From: Cobetia amphilecti
GTDB taxonomy: Bacteria > Pseudomonadota > Gammaproteobacteria > Pseudomonadales > Halomonadaceae
NCBI RefSeq assembly: GCF_020217465.1
Contig: NZ_CP084115.1
Coordinates: 248,001 to 312,000, forward strand
Direction: 5' to 3'
DNA length: 64,000 nt
The translations under genes were made by a program, and so were the position numbers. Within the stretch, counting starts at the first letter, position 1; every line of letters begins with the position of its first letter. This document shows, in pieces, positions 43,737-51,919 of the stretch. The notes under the pieces were generated by a model. The model was not told the DNA's origin and ran no database searches. It saw only the letters and a list, made by a program, of their open reading frames with translations.

Positions 43737-44663
43737 ATGCACCAGCCATCCCCTTCCTCCGGCAGTCCGGATTTCGGTACGGCCTATCCGTCCCTCGACG
43801 AGATGGCCGTCGGTATCAGCCTCAAGGCGCAGCATGTGCGTGAGCTGATGTCGTCGCGTCCGGCGCTGGGGTTTCTCGAGATTCATGCCGAGAACTACAT
43901 GGGCGCCGGCGGGGCACCTCATGCCCGGCTGGATGCGCTGCAGGAGTACCCGCTCTCGATTCATGGTGTCGGCCTGTCGCTGGCATCGGAGCGCCCGCTG
44001 GATGCCACGCATCTGGCGCGCCTCAAAACGCTCTGCGAGCGTCACCCGCCCACCAGCGTGTCAGAACACCTGGCCTGGGCCGGCCATAGCGGCCACTTCT
44101 ACAACGACCTGCTGCCGGTACCGCTGACGGACGCGATGCTGGCACGGGTCAGCGATAACCTGATGCAGTTGCAGGACACCCTGGGCCGTCAGGTATTGAT
44201 CGAGAATCCCGCCCACTATCTGCGTTTCGATGCACGCGAGCTGGGGGCGGAACTGATTCCCGAGACGCATTTCCTCACTCGCCTGGTCGAGCGCAGTGGC
44301 TGTGGATTGCTGATCGACGTCAACAATGTCTTCGTCTCGGCGCACAACATCGGGATCGATCCCGCGGCCTGGCTGGAGTCAATTCCGGGCCACGCCGTCG
44401 GGGAAATCCATCTGGCGGGGCATGGCGAGGACTCGCGTGAAGGCCTGCTGATCGACAACCATGGCGCGCCGGTCTGCGATGAGGTCTGGGCGCTGTATGC
44501 CGACTTCATCAATCGCATCGGGCCGCGTCCGACGCTGATTGAATGGGACACCCAGGTGCCGGCGCTGGAGGTCTTGCTGGGGCAGACCACGCGCGCTCAG
44601 GCGTTGCTGCACAGCACACGGGCGCAGCAGCTGACGCGCTCCGGCATGGAGGGCGGCCAATGA
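43737..44663 (+). CDS. bufB: MNIO-family (DUF692) bufferin-modifying enzyme BufB
   Basis: 308 residues from ATG 43737 (GAGAGG upstream). TIM-barrel with the multinuclear iron ligands of the family: FLEIHAENYMG, SEHLAWAGH, LIENPAHYLRF, LLIDVNNVFVSAHN, GEIHLAGHGED and LIEWDTQVP near the C terminus. It oxidises the core cysteines of BufA with BufC as partner. GVGLSLASERPL is a further family signature. The stop overlaps bufC by 4 bp (ATGA). Confidence 0.93.
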   Translation: MHQPSPSSGSPDFGTAYPSLDEMAVGISLKAQHVRELMSSRPALGFLEIHAENYMGAGGAPHARLDALQEYPLSIHGVGLSLASERPLDATHLARLKTLCERHPPTSVSEHLAWAGHSGHFYNDLLPVPLTDAMLARVSDNLMQLQDTLGRQVLIENPAHYLRFDARELGAELIPETHFLTRLVERSGCGLLIDVNNVFVSAHNIGIDPAAWLESIPGHAVGEIHLAGHGEDSREGLLIDNHGAPVCDEVWALYADFINRIGPRPTLIEWDTQVPALEVLLGQTTRAQALLHSTRAQQLTRSGMEGGQ

Positions 44664-45466
44664 CCTCTCTCGAGCGGCATGCCAGCGCTGAGCGCCAGCC
44701 CGACTGGCAGCGCGCCTTCATCGAGGCACTTACCCAGCCTGATGCCGCGCTGCCCGGTATCGAGGCAGGCCATCAGCAGCGCTTCGATGTCTATCGCAAC
44801 AATGTCTGGGCCAGCCTGATCAGTGCGCTGGAAGAGGCCTATCCGGTGACCCGTCAGGTGGTGGGCGAGCGCTTCTTTGCGGCCCTGGCCCACGATCATT
44901 CCCGCCAGCATCTGCCGCGCTCACCGCTGATGATGGAGTACGGGGCCGGGCTTGCCGAGACCCTGCATACGACCCTGACCACGTTGGTCGAGGCGCGTCA
45001 GGTGTCGGCCGCTCAGCTGCCGTTCTATGCGGTGGACCTGGCCCGCTTCGAGGCCGCTCGTCTGGTGGCCTATCACGCGGCGGACGCCGAAGCCCTGGTG
45101 CCGACCCAGCTGGCGGGGTTGCCGCCGGAGGCGGTGATGGAACTCAGGTTCTCGGCGCACCCCGCGGCTTGTCTGCTGCACCTGGAGCATGCGGTGCTCG
45201 AGATCTGGCAGCGCCATCAGCATGCCGACGCGACGCTTGAAGGTCTGGATATCGCGCGGCCGGAGCGGATCTTGATCACGCGCCCAGCGCTGGAGGTGCA
45301 GGTCACGGTGCTGTGCGAGGCCGCTGCCTTGCTGCTCGAACTGCTGCTGGCGGGGCAGACGCTGGCGGGCGCGGCAGCGCGGCTCGCGGACGCGCACCCC
45401 GAGCAGGAGCTGGGGCCGCTGCTGGCCCCCCTGCTGGCAAGTGGTGCCTTCCGCGCGCCGACCTGA
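44660..45466 (+). CDS. bufC: BufC/HvfC-type partner protein (DUF2063)
   Basis: 268 residues, start overlapping the bufB stop. An N-terminal DUF2063 domain (QRAFIEALTQPD, RFDVYRNNVWASLISALEEAYPVTRQVVGERFF, PLMMEYGAGLAETL) and a C-terminal helix-rich half. In MNIO systems this protein binds the precursor and presents it to BufB. No cysteine-rich or catalytic motif of its own. A short 15-bp repeat follows the stop. Confidence 0.9.
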   Translation: MTSLERHASAERQPDWQRAFIEALTQPDAALPGIEAGHQQRFDVYRNNVWASLISALEEAYPVTRQVVGERFFAALAHDHSRQHLPRSPLMMEYGAGLAETLHTTLTTLVEARQVSAAQLPFYAVDLARFEAARLVAYHAADAEALVPTQLAGLPPEAVMELRFSAHPAACLLHLEHAVLEIWQRHQHADATLEGLDIARPERILITRPALEVQVTVLCEAAALLLELLLAGQTLAGAAARLADAHPEQELGPLLAPLLASGAFRAPT

Positions 45467-45474
45467 TCCTGCCT

Positions 45475-45504
45475 GGTTCTTTTCTGCTCGGCTCTTTTCT
45501 GTTT
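45475..45504 (+). repeat. 15-bp x2 repeat after bufC
   Basis: GGTTCTTTTCTGCTC and GGCTCTTTTCTGTTT, adjacent, 9 bp after the bufC stop. Confidence 0.65.
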
Positions 45505-45544
45505 GACCCTTCGCGCCCTGGCGCACCCTTGAGGAGGCCTCATC

Positions 45545-46018
45545 ATGAGCCTTGAATCATCAACGACGCCTGCGGTTCGTACCGGTGTGGCGGGGCAGGT
45601 CCTGAAAGTGTTCGTCTGGCTGGAAAGCTTGCGGATGGATGCGCTGTTGATCCTGATGCGCATCATCGTCGGCGCGGTATTCTTCATGTCGGCGCAGACC
45701 AAGGTCGACGGCTTCACGATCAAGGACAGCACCTTCTTTCTGTTCGAGCATGAATACGCCTTGCCGCTGGTCTCGCCGATACTGGCCGCCTGGCTGGCGA
45801 CCATCGCCGAGCACCTGTTTCCGCTGATGCTGTGGCTGGGGCTAGGGACGCGCTTCGCGGCGCTGGGGCTGGCCGTCATGACGCTGACCATCCAGCTGTT
45901 CGTCTATCCCCACGCCTGGGTCACTCATGGTCTGTGGCTGTCCAGCCTGCTGGTGCTGGTACTGCAAGGCCCGGGACGCCTGTCGCTCGATCAGCTGATT
46001 CGCTCACGCACCGCCTGA
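45545..46018 (+). CDS. DoxX-family membrane protein of the bufferin operon
   Basis: 157 residues, GAGGAGG before the ATG. Four membrane segments; the family text is [61 protein letters not shown] and [15 protein letters not shown]. DoxX proteins regularly close bufferin and related MNIO operons; their job there is not settled, with thiol or copper redox handling suggested. Followed by a strong terminator. Confidence 0.9.
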   Translation: MSLESSTTPAVRTGVAGQVLKVFVWLESLRMDALLILMRIIVGAVFFMSAQTKVDGFTIKDSTFFLFEHEYALPLVSPILAAWLATIAEHLFPLMLWLGLGTRFAALGLAVMTLTIQLFVYPHAWVTHGLWLSSLLVLVLQGPGRLSLDQLIRSRTA

Positions 46019-46065
46019 GGCCGTCATTCGGCAGAGTCGTTCGGTGAGGCAGAGATCAGTCGCGC

Positions 46066-46107
46066 ACAACGCAAGACGGAGACCCTGGGGTCTCCGTCTT
46101 GCGTTGT
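46066..46107. terminator. bidirectional terminator, bufferin operon / App1 gene
   Basis: Perfect 19-bp arms ACAACGCAAGACGGAGACC and its complement around loop CTGG. Confidence 0.85.
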
Positions 46108-46153
46108 AGTACCGCGATAGTGCCAGCCATCTATCCGCTGGCTATCGAGGCGC

Positions 46154-47266
46154 TCAGGCCGGCTCGTCGGCGAGTTGATGCTCGATCTCGGCACGTACCA
46201 TCTCGACGCTGGCGGCATCGATGTAGCCGTTGGCATGCGCGTGGTGCGCCATGTCGAGGCTATCGGTGCTCAACAGCATCACACAGCCGAGAGCGGCCAG
46301 CTCCTCGCCGAGCTGGTCCAGCTCGGCCTTGCGCGAGTCCGAATCGCCTATCTGGCGAATGTAGATCGCGCAGATGCGACCGGGATAGCGGCGCACGACC
46401 TCGGCGTAGACTTCCGGGTCATGCTGGCCGCTGTCGCCGATGAGCAGGAACTGCATCTCGTCATACAGGCCGAGCATCTTCTCGATCAGCGCCTGCTTGT
46501 GGTCTTCGGAACGTCTGGGCAGCGGGCGTTGCAGGGTCAGCCCCCACTCGCGCAGGAACAGGATCGGCCCGACCGGAATGCGATTGTGCTGGAAGAAGAC
46601 CTCCAACATCTCGTAGATGCTCCACGGACCTCGCGACACATAGAGCAGCGGACGCTGTTGCTGGCCGTCATCACCCTCATGGAGCGCCTGATAGAGCGCG
46701 GCCACGCCGGGGAAGGCGGTGCGGCGCTCGGCGGACTCGATGAACAGGCGGTAAAGCATCTTGAGCTTGTTGGCGACACCGGTGTACATCACGGTGTCGT
46801 CGATATCGCTGATCACCCCGAGGCGTGTGCTGATGGGCGGCAGATAGACCTGCGCCTCGCCTTCCACCGGGGGCTGCTTCGGCGGACACGCAGTGATGCG
46901 GGCGGTATGCCATTGCCCCTGGTGCTCCAGCGGCTCATCGAGCGGTAGATGCACGCTGAAGTAGCCATCGCGGTCGGTGATGGCGGTGATGCGGTTGTCC
47001 CCCAGCGCGACCTCTACCTCGACACCGCTCTTGCCCCAGCGCAGCATGCGGCGGCCGACATCCATCAGGTCGCGCCCGGCGCCGGGAGCCAACTGGCTGC
47101 GTGAGCCGGGCTGGCGGAAGATGCGCCCCATCAGAAAGGCTTCGCTATGCGAGCCATAGCCACGATAGGCGTGAATGACATAGCCATCCTTGCCCTGGGC
47201 GTGGCGCATGGGCTTGGCAGCTACATGCAGCAGCTTGCGTAGCAGACGTGTCAGCGGCAGTGACAT
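46154..47266 (-). CDS. App1-type phosphatase (DUF2183)
   Basis: 370 residues from ATG 47266 (AGGAGG 6 nt upstream). The C-terminal App1/DUF2183 domain carries the HAD-like nucleophile motif GVISDIDDTVMYTGV, then YVSRGPWSIYEMLEVFF, KQALIEKMLGLYDEMQFLLIGDSGQHDPEVYAEVV. The yeast relative is a Mg2+-dependent phosphatidate phosphatase; the bacterial substrate is not known. The N-terminal half (EVEVALGDNRITAITDRDGYFSVHLPL) is a beta-sandwich as in other bacterial members. Convergent with the bufferin operon. Confidence 0.88.
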   Translation of the reverse strand: MSLPLTRLLRKLLHVAAKPMRHAQGKDGYVIHAYRGYGSHSEAFLMGRIFRQPGSRSQLAPGAGRDLMDVGRRMLRWGKSGVEVEVALGDNRITAITDRDGYFSVHLPLDEPLEHQGQWHTARITACPPKQPPVEGEAQVYLPPISTRLGVISDIDDTVMYTGVANKLKMLYRLFIESAERRTAFPGVAALYQALHEGDDGQQQRPLLYVSRGPWSIYEMLEVFFQHNRIPVGPILFLREWGLTLQRPLPRRSEDHKQALIEKMLGLYDEMQFLLIGDSGQHDPEVYAEVVRRYPGRICAIYIRQIGDSDSRKAELDQLGEELAALGCVMLLSTDSLDMAHHAHANGYIDAASVEMVRAEIEHQLADEPA

Positions 47267-47465
47267 GCAACCCTCCTGGTCGGTATCTGGCGGGCCTTCA
47301 TGGCCACATGACAACGCCGCCTTCCGAGTCCCGCGTGTGCAGGGTCGAAAGGCGGCGTTCACACTGCGCGAATGCCTCGCGGCCCAGTGTCAGTCAATTA
47401 CAGCGTCAGACAACAGCATCAGTGATCCGCACTGTCATGTCCTGGCGCTGCATTGGCTTGATCGC

Positions 47466-47945
47466 TTACTCGCCCAGGTAGGCGGACAGCATCCACACGG
47501 TCTTTTCCTGCTCGCGGATGTAGTCACCGACCAGTGAAGCGGTACCTTCATCGTCGGCGTCAGACGCGACGGACATGATCTCGCGCTGCAGTTCGATCAG
47601 GGACTTGTAACCGGTCAGCAGGCCCTTGACGCAAGCCGTGCCGTCGCTGACGTGGGTGTCTTCCTTGATGGTGGCGACGCGCGCGTAGTCACTGTAGGCG
47701 TGCAGCGGTTCGTGACCCAGGGTCAGGATACGCTCGGCGATCTCATCGACCTTGGTCAGCAAGTCGGTGTAGGTTTCCTCGAACTTCACGTGCAGCTCGA
47801 AGAACTGGTTGCCCTTCACGTTCCAGTGGTAACCACGGGCATTCATGTAGAAGGTCTGGTAGTTGGCCAGCAGGATGTTGAGGTGCTCGGCCAGCTGAGT
47901 GGCGCTGGCAGTGTGCAAACCGATGGCATTGGTATCGTTGGACAT
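47466..47945 (-). CDS. dps: Dps-family ferritin-like protein
   Basis: 159 residues, AGGAGAG before the ATG. The Dps helix bundle shows the ferroxidase motif MNARGYHWNVKGNQFFELHVKFEETYTDLLTKVDEIAERI (His, His, Asp, Glu), followed by ARVATIKED and GKTVWML-type end text (EQEKTVWMLSAYLGE). It stores iron in a 12-mer and protects DNA from peroxide. Short N terminus without a Lys-rich arm, so DNA binding is not evident. Own unit, 200 nt from the App1 gene on the same strand. Confidence 0.94.
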   Translation of the reverse strand: MSNDTNAIGLHTASATQLAEHLNILLANYQTFYMNARGYHWNVKGNQFFELHVKFEETYTDLLTKVDEIAERILTLGHEPLHAYSDYARVATIKEDTHVSDGTACVKGLLTGYKSLIELQREIMSVASDADDEGTASLVGDYIREQEKTVWMLSAYLGE

Positions 47946-48309
47946 GAAGACTCTCCTGAAAAATGTGAAGTGAACGGCATTGTGGGGAAAGTGGAGATGC
48001 AGGTGGCGAGCCGTGCTGCCAGTATGCCACCAGTGTAGAGGCTGGGCGGGATGCAGGGTAACGAATTCACTGTATCGCCCTCATCGGCCACCCCTATCGT
48101 CGCCGGCGCACCACCCTCAAGCCGTAGATGAATGCTTGGAAAGAGATGTGGTGCGCGCACGTGGTTTTCAAGGTCGCACACTGATATTGCAGTCAATGTC
48201 GTCGACTCGGACATTCTGATATCGGCCACATACGCAAAGGCCCCGCACGGGGCGGGGCCTTTGCGACAGCCATGTCATCAGCTGTCATCACCTCTGCAAC
48301 GCTCAGGCG
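47946..48309. other. intergenic region between dps and betT
   Basis: About 360 bases, both flanking genes on the minus strand. It contains the betT terminator at 48233-48265 and must hold the dps promoter. No operator could be read with confidence and no small gene is supported. Confidence 0.5.
48233..48265 (-). terminator. betT terminator hairpin
   Basis: Arms CGCAAAGGCCCCGC and GCGGGGCCTTTGCG with loop ACGGG, 45 bp past the betT stop. Confidence 0.75.
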
Positions 48310-50307
48310 TCAGTTGCGCGCCATGTGCAGGAAGTGCATGTGCTTCTCGTACTGGTCCAGCACGTCGCCGATCACCTGCTCCTTGGTGTAACCCATGACG
48401 TCATAGGTCTGGCCACCTTCACGCAGGAAGACCTCGGCGCGGTAATGGCGTTCCACGTCGCTGGTGCCCTTGCGCCTGACGTTGCGCAGCGCGAAGGCCG
48501 GTGCTGCATATTCGCGCACCCGCACACCGTAGACGAAGTCGACTTCCTCGCCGTGGCTGACCTGCAGATAGCTGCGGTCATCCTCGTCATTGACGCGAGT
48601 ATCCAGGCCCTGGGCCTCGAATTCCTTCGCGACATCCGCCAGTGCCGGCGTGACGGTGTTGATCAGGTACTGCTCGACGTTCTTCTGGCGCGGCGTCTCG
48701 ACCAGGGTCTGGACGCGCTTCTGCCAGCTGCGTGCGCCACCGGCGGTGTGGCCCGGCGTGTTGCTCAGGTGCTGCATGGAGCGTTGCTTGACGCCCTCGA
48801 GACGCAGTGCCTTGAGCAGGCCGTAGCAGACGAACATCAGAATGATCGCGAACGGCAGGGCAGAGGCCAGCGAGGCGGTCTGCAGAGCACCCAGGCCACC
48901 CGCCATCAGCAGCGCTACGGCGACAAAACCTTCGGAGAAGGCCCAGAAGACACGCTGCCAGACCGGAGATTCGTCACCTTCCTTGGAGGTCAGCATGTCG
49001 ATGACCAGCGAGCCGGAATCCGAGGAGGTGACGAAGAAGGTCACGACCAGCAGAGTGGCCAGCATGGAGGTGATGCTACCGAACGGGAACAGCTCCAGGA
49101 ACTTGAACAGTGCCACGGACGCGTCGGCGGAGACCGCTTCTGCCAGGTTGCCCGCAGTATCGGTCAGCAGCATGTGCAGGGCGCTGTCGCCGAAGAAGGT
49201 CAGCCACAGGAAGGTGAAGCCCATCGGCACGAACAGCACGCCGTAGACGAATTCACGGATGGTGCGGCCACGCGAGACACGCGCGATGAACATGCCCACG
49301 AACGGGGACCACGCTATCCACCAGCCCCAGTAGAACAGAGTCCAGCCACCCAGCCACTTGGACGGGCCATCTTCCGGGATATAGGCGAACATGTTGAAGG
49401 TCTTGTCGACCACTTCGCTGAGATAGCCACCGATGTTCTGGATCAGCGTCTGCAGCAGGAAGATGGTCGGGCCCACGCACAGCACGAACAGCATCAGCGC
49501 CAGTGCCAGACCAAGGTTCAGCTCGGAGAGACGACGGATGCCGCCGTCCAGACCCATGACCACGGAAACGGTCGCCAGACAGGTGATGATGGCGATCAGG
49601 ATGATCTGGGTGGTCAGGTCGTTGTCGATATCGAACAGGTAATGCAGACCGGAGCTGACCTGCAGCACGCCCAGACCCAGCGAGGTCGCGACCCCGAACA
49701 TGGTGCCGAATACGGCGAAGATATCGACGGCATGGCCGATCGGGCCATGGATGCGCTTGCCGATCAGCGGATACAGCGCAGAGCTGATGCGCAGCGGCAG
49801 GTTGTGGCGGAAGCTGAAGTAGGCCAGCGCCAGCGCCACCACGGCATAGACGCCCCAGGCGTGGATGCCCCAGTGGAAGAAGGTGGTCTTCATGGCTTCA
49901 CGCGCGGCCTCGACGGTGCCGGCATCGCCAACCGGAGGCGCAGTGAAGTGGAAGACAGGCTCGGCGACGCCGTAGAACATCAGGCCGATGCCCATGCCCG
50001 CGGAAAACAGCATCGCGAACCAGGAGCCGTAGCTGAAATCAGGCTCGGAATGGTCTGGCCCCAGCTTGATGTCGCCATAGCTCGAGAAGGCGAGACCCAG
50101 CGTGAAGATCACGAACACGCCCATGGCCAGCAGGTAGAACCAGCCGACGGTGTCGATGATCCAGGTCTGGACATGACCGAAGGCGGTCTGCGCGGTATCC
50201 GGCATGGCGACCGTAAAGATCACGAACGCCAGAATCACCACGGCGGAGCCGAAGAAGACTGGCGGATTGATCTTGGCGACCGTGGGCTGGTCGGCATTTT
50301 CTGACAT
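48310..50307 (-). CDS. betT: BCCT-family choline/betaine transporter BetT
   Basis: 665 residues, GGGAGAG before the ATG. Twelve membrane segments with the family signatures FSAGMGIGLMFYGVAEPVFHF (glycine helix) and WTLFYWGWWIAWSPFVGMFIARVSRGRTIREF (Trp box). The GMGIGLMFYG form of the motif and the long polar C-terminal domain (about 150 residues, with SYLQVSHGEEVDFVYGVRVREYAAPAF) are those of BetT, the proton-coupled high-affinity choline carrier whose tail senses osmolality. Supplies choline for glycine betaine. betIBA genes are not in the window. Own unit with a terminator. Confidence 0.94.
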   Translation of the reverse strand: MSENADQPTVAKINPPVFFGSAVVILAFVIFTVAMPDTAQTAFGHVQTWIIDTVGWFYLLAMGVFVIFTLGLAFSSYGDIKLGPDHSEPDFSYGSWFAMLFSAGMGIGLMFYGVAEPVFHFTAPPVGDAGTVEAAREAMKTTFFHWGIHAWGVYAVVALALAYFSFRHNLPLRISSALYPLIGKRIHGPIGHAVDIFAVFGTMFGVATSLGLGVLQVSSGLHYLFDIDNDLTTQIILIAIITCLATVSVVMGLDGGIRRLSELNLGLALALMLFVLCVGPTIFLLQTLIQNIGGYLSEVVDKTFNMFAYIPEDGPSKWLGGWTLFYWGWWIAWSPFVGMFIARVSRGRTIREFVYGVLFVPMGFTFLWLTFFGDSALHMLLTDTAGNLAEAVSADASVALFKFLELFPFGSITSMLATLLVVTFFVTSSDSGSLVIDMLTSKEGDESPVWQRVFWAFSEGFVAVALLMAGGLGALQTASLASALPFAIILMFVCYGLLKALRLEGVKQRSMQHLSNTPGHTAGGARSWQKRVQTLVETPRQKNVEQYLINTVTPALADVAKEFEAQGLDTRVNDEDDRSYLQVSHGEEVDFVYGVRVREYAAPAFALRNVRRKGTSDVERHYRAEVFLREGGQTYDVMGYTKEQVIGDVLDQYEKHMHFLHMARN

Positions 50308-50719
50308 AAATTTCTCTCCCTGATTGCCTATTCGTCGATAATGGTAACTTATTGAACCTGTAGCGTCGTGAGTTGTCCGCGCGATATCGTTTCCATATGT
50401 AACCAGTGTTGCGCGCGCTGACCGGCGGTTTGCGCGCCGAGCGAGCGGCCCTGACAGTGCTGGCGTTGCGTGATCATCGTGCGAAATGGCAATGGCGGTA
50501 CGGTCTTGGCTTGCATTGTCGGGGGCTGGATACGGTAGGCGCTGGCATGGCTGGGCGCTAAGATGAGGCTTCCTGCATCCAGGGTATCCCGCTGTCTCGA
50601 TACCATAATTATGCAGAAACCCTACAAGACTTATGTGTCAGTCTAGTGCCTCTGGTGTGTCTCATGGTGTGAAAATCGTGATGTCGCGCCGGCTCAAGTG
50701 GCTGACCGGAGACGTTCGC
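50308..50719. other. divergent intergenic region, betT / lipoprotein pair
   Basis: About 410 bases. The AT-rich part near betT (50330-50360 and around 50590-50640) should carry promoters in both directions. The frame of the downstream lipoprotein is open back to 50633, but the best ribosome site is at 50720. Confidence 0.5.
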
Positions 50720-51343
50720 ATGCTCCATCGACTTCCCGAATTTTCCGCACGGCCAAGCGTGGCTGACACGTCAGCGCGCTCGCGCCTGTCGCGCATGACA
50801 CTGCTCGCAATCGGGCTGGTGCTGCTGAGCGGCTGCTCGGCCCTGTCCGGCAAGGACCCGCTGGCCGCGAATGACAGCGCTGGCCTGCCCGAAGCCTGCA
50901 TCTTCCCGCGTGAGGGCGATGCCAATCAGTGGTTGCGTGCCGCGGCGCAGGTCGTCGAGGCCCGTGGCTACAAGATCCGCGAGAGCGAACAGGCGCTGGG
51001 CGTGGTGACGGGTGAGCGCAAGGTGGACCAGCCGGGGCTGGGCGCGATCGATGGGCCCTTCGGCTCGCGCATCGGCTTCTCGGTGGGCTATGGCGTCGCG
51101 GCGGGCAATGATTTCGGCGTGGGCGTCGGCAATGACACCTTCCGCGATGACCCGATCAGCTTCGAGCGCATCTCGCTGGTCGCGCCGGATGAGCGCGTGC
51201 GCGTGATCCGCGATGAGCAGGTCATCAATCAGGGCGGCTATGTCATCGATGCCCGTCCTCACAATGACAGCGACAGCTGCCGCCAGATCGAGCGTCAGCT
51301 GCAGGCCGCGCTGGCGGGTCGTGATCCACGGGAGGTTCGCTGA
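50720..51343 (+). CDS. outer-membrane lipoprotein of unknown function
   Basis: 207 residues from ATG 50720 (GGAG 8 nt upstream). An unusually long N-terminal arm leads to a hydrophobic core and lipobox LLSGC/SA. The mature domain has WLRAAAQVVEARGYKIRESEQALGVVTGERKVD, resembling the repeated DUF of small periplasmic lipoproteins that sit on the inner face of the outer membrane, then a glycine-rich segment GFSVGYGVAAGNDFGVGVGNDTF. No name recognised. Overlaps the next gene by one base, so the two are translated together. Confidence 0.75.
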   Translation: MLHRLPEFSARPSVADTSARSRLSRMTLLAIGLVLLSGCSALSGKDPLAANDSAGLPEACIFPREGDANQWLRAAAQVVEARGYKIRESEQALGVVTGERKVDQPGLGAIDGPFGSRIGFSVGYGVAAGNDFGVGVGNDTFRDDPISFERISLVAPDERVRVIRDEQVINQGGYVIDARPHNDSDSCRQIERQLQAALAGRDPREVR

Positions 51344-51780
51344 TGAACATGCGCAAGGCATCTCCACGCTCGCTGTGGCAGCGTCTGGGGCTTGCGACGC
51401 TGCTCGCCGGCCTGCTGGTGTTGGGTGGCTGCATGAATCAGCCGACCCATGCGCCGGACTCGCGCACCGCGGTGATCGCCCCCAACAGCGGCACCCTGAC
51501 CTCCCAGCAGGTCTTCGTCACCCTGCTGACGACGCTGGCGGAGCGTGGCTTCATCATCGAGCGGGCAGACCCTGACCTCGAGCGCCTCGATGCCAGCTAT
51601 GCTGCCCGGCCGCCGCTGGCGCTCGAGGCCTGGGTGAGCGAGGTCAACGGCCAGATTCGTCTCAGCGTGAGCGGTGACAGCAATGGTGCCGATATCGCGC
51701 CGGGCCGCCTCGACAACCTGCTGGTGGAGGTCGCCGTGGCTCTGGATGCGCGCACCGTGCCGGTGATCGGCGCGCCGTGA
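51343..51780 (+). CDS. second lipoprotein of the pair, unknown function
   Basis: 145 residues, GGGAGG before the ATG, which overlaps the stop of the previous gene. Lipobox VLGGC/MN. The mature domain has TSQQVFVTLLTTLAERGFIIERADPDLERLDASY, the same layout (helix, RGF/RGY.I.., a short strand set) as the domain in the preceding gene, which suggests distant paralogy or a shared fold. No known family recognised. The dctB-like gene begins 140 nt further on. Confidence 0.7.
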   Translation: MNMRKASPRSLWQRLGLATLLAGLLVLGGCMNQPTHAPDSRTAVIAPNSGTLTSQQVFVTLLTTLAERGFIIERADPDLERLDASYAARPPLALEAWVSEVNGQIRLSVSGDSNGADIAPGRLDNLLVEVAVALDARTVPVIGAP

Positions 51781-51919
51781 CCGCCCCGCGCATGCCAATC
51801 CCACGCATGGCAACCCCACGAGGCGGCCCTCGGCGTCGCCTCTCTGGCCTTGCCCACCACTTTGCAGGCGGGCAGTGCCGGAGCCCGGGCGAGCCCGCGC
51901 TCGCGCGGTGTGATGGCCC

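Noticed and set aside
48325-50304. Open plus-strand frame of 659 codons opposite betT
   Set aside because: Shadow of the strong BCCT gene; Gln/His-rich antisense text without motifs.
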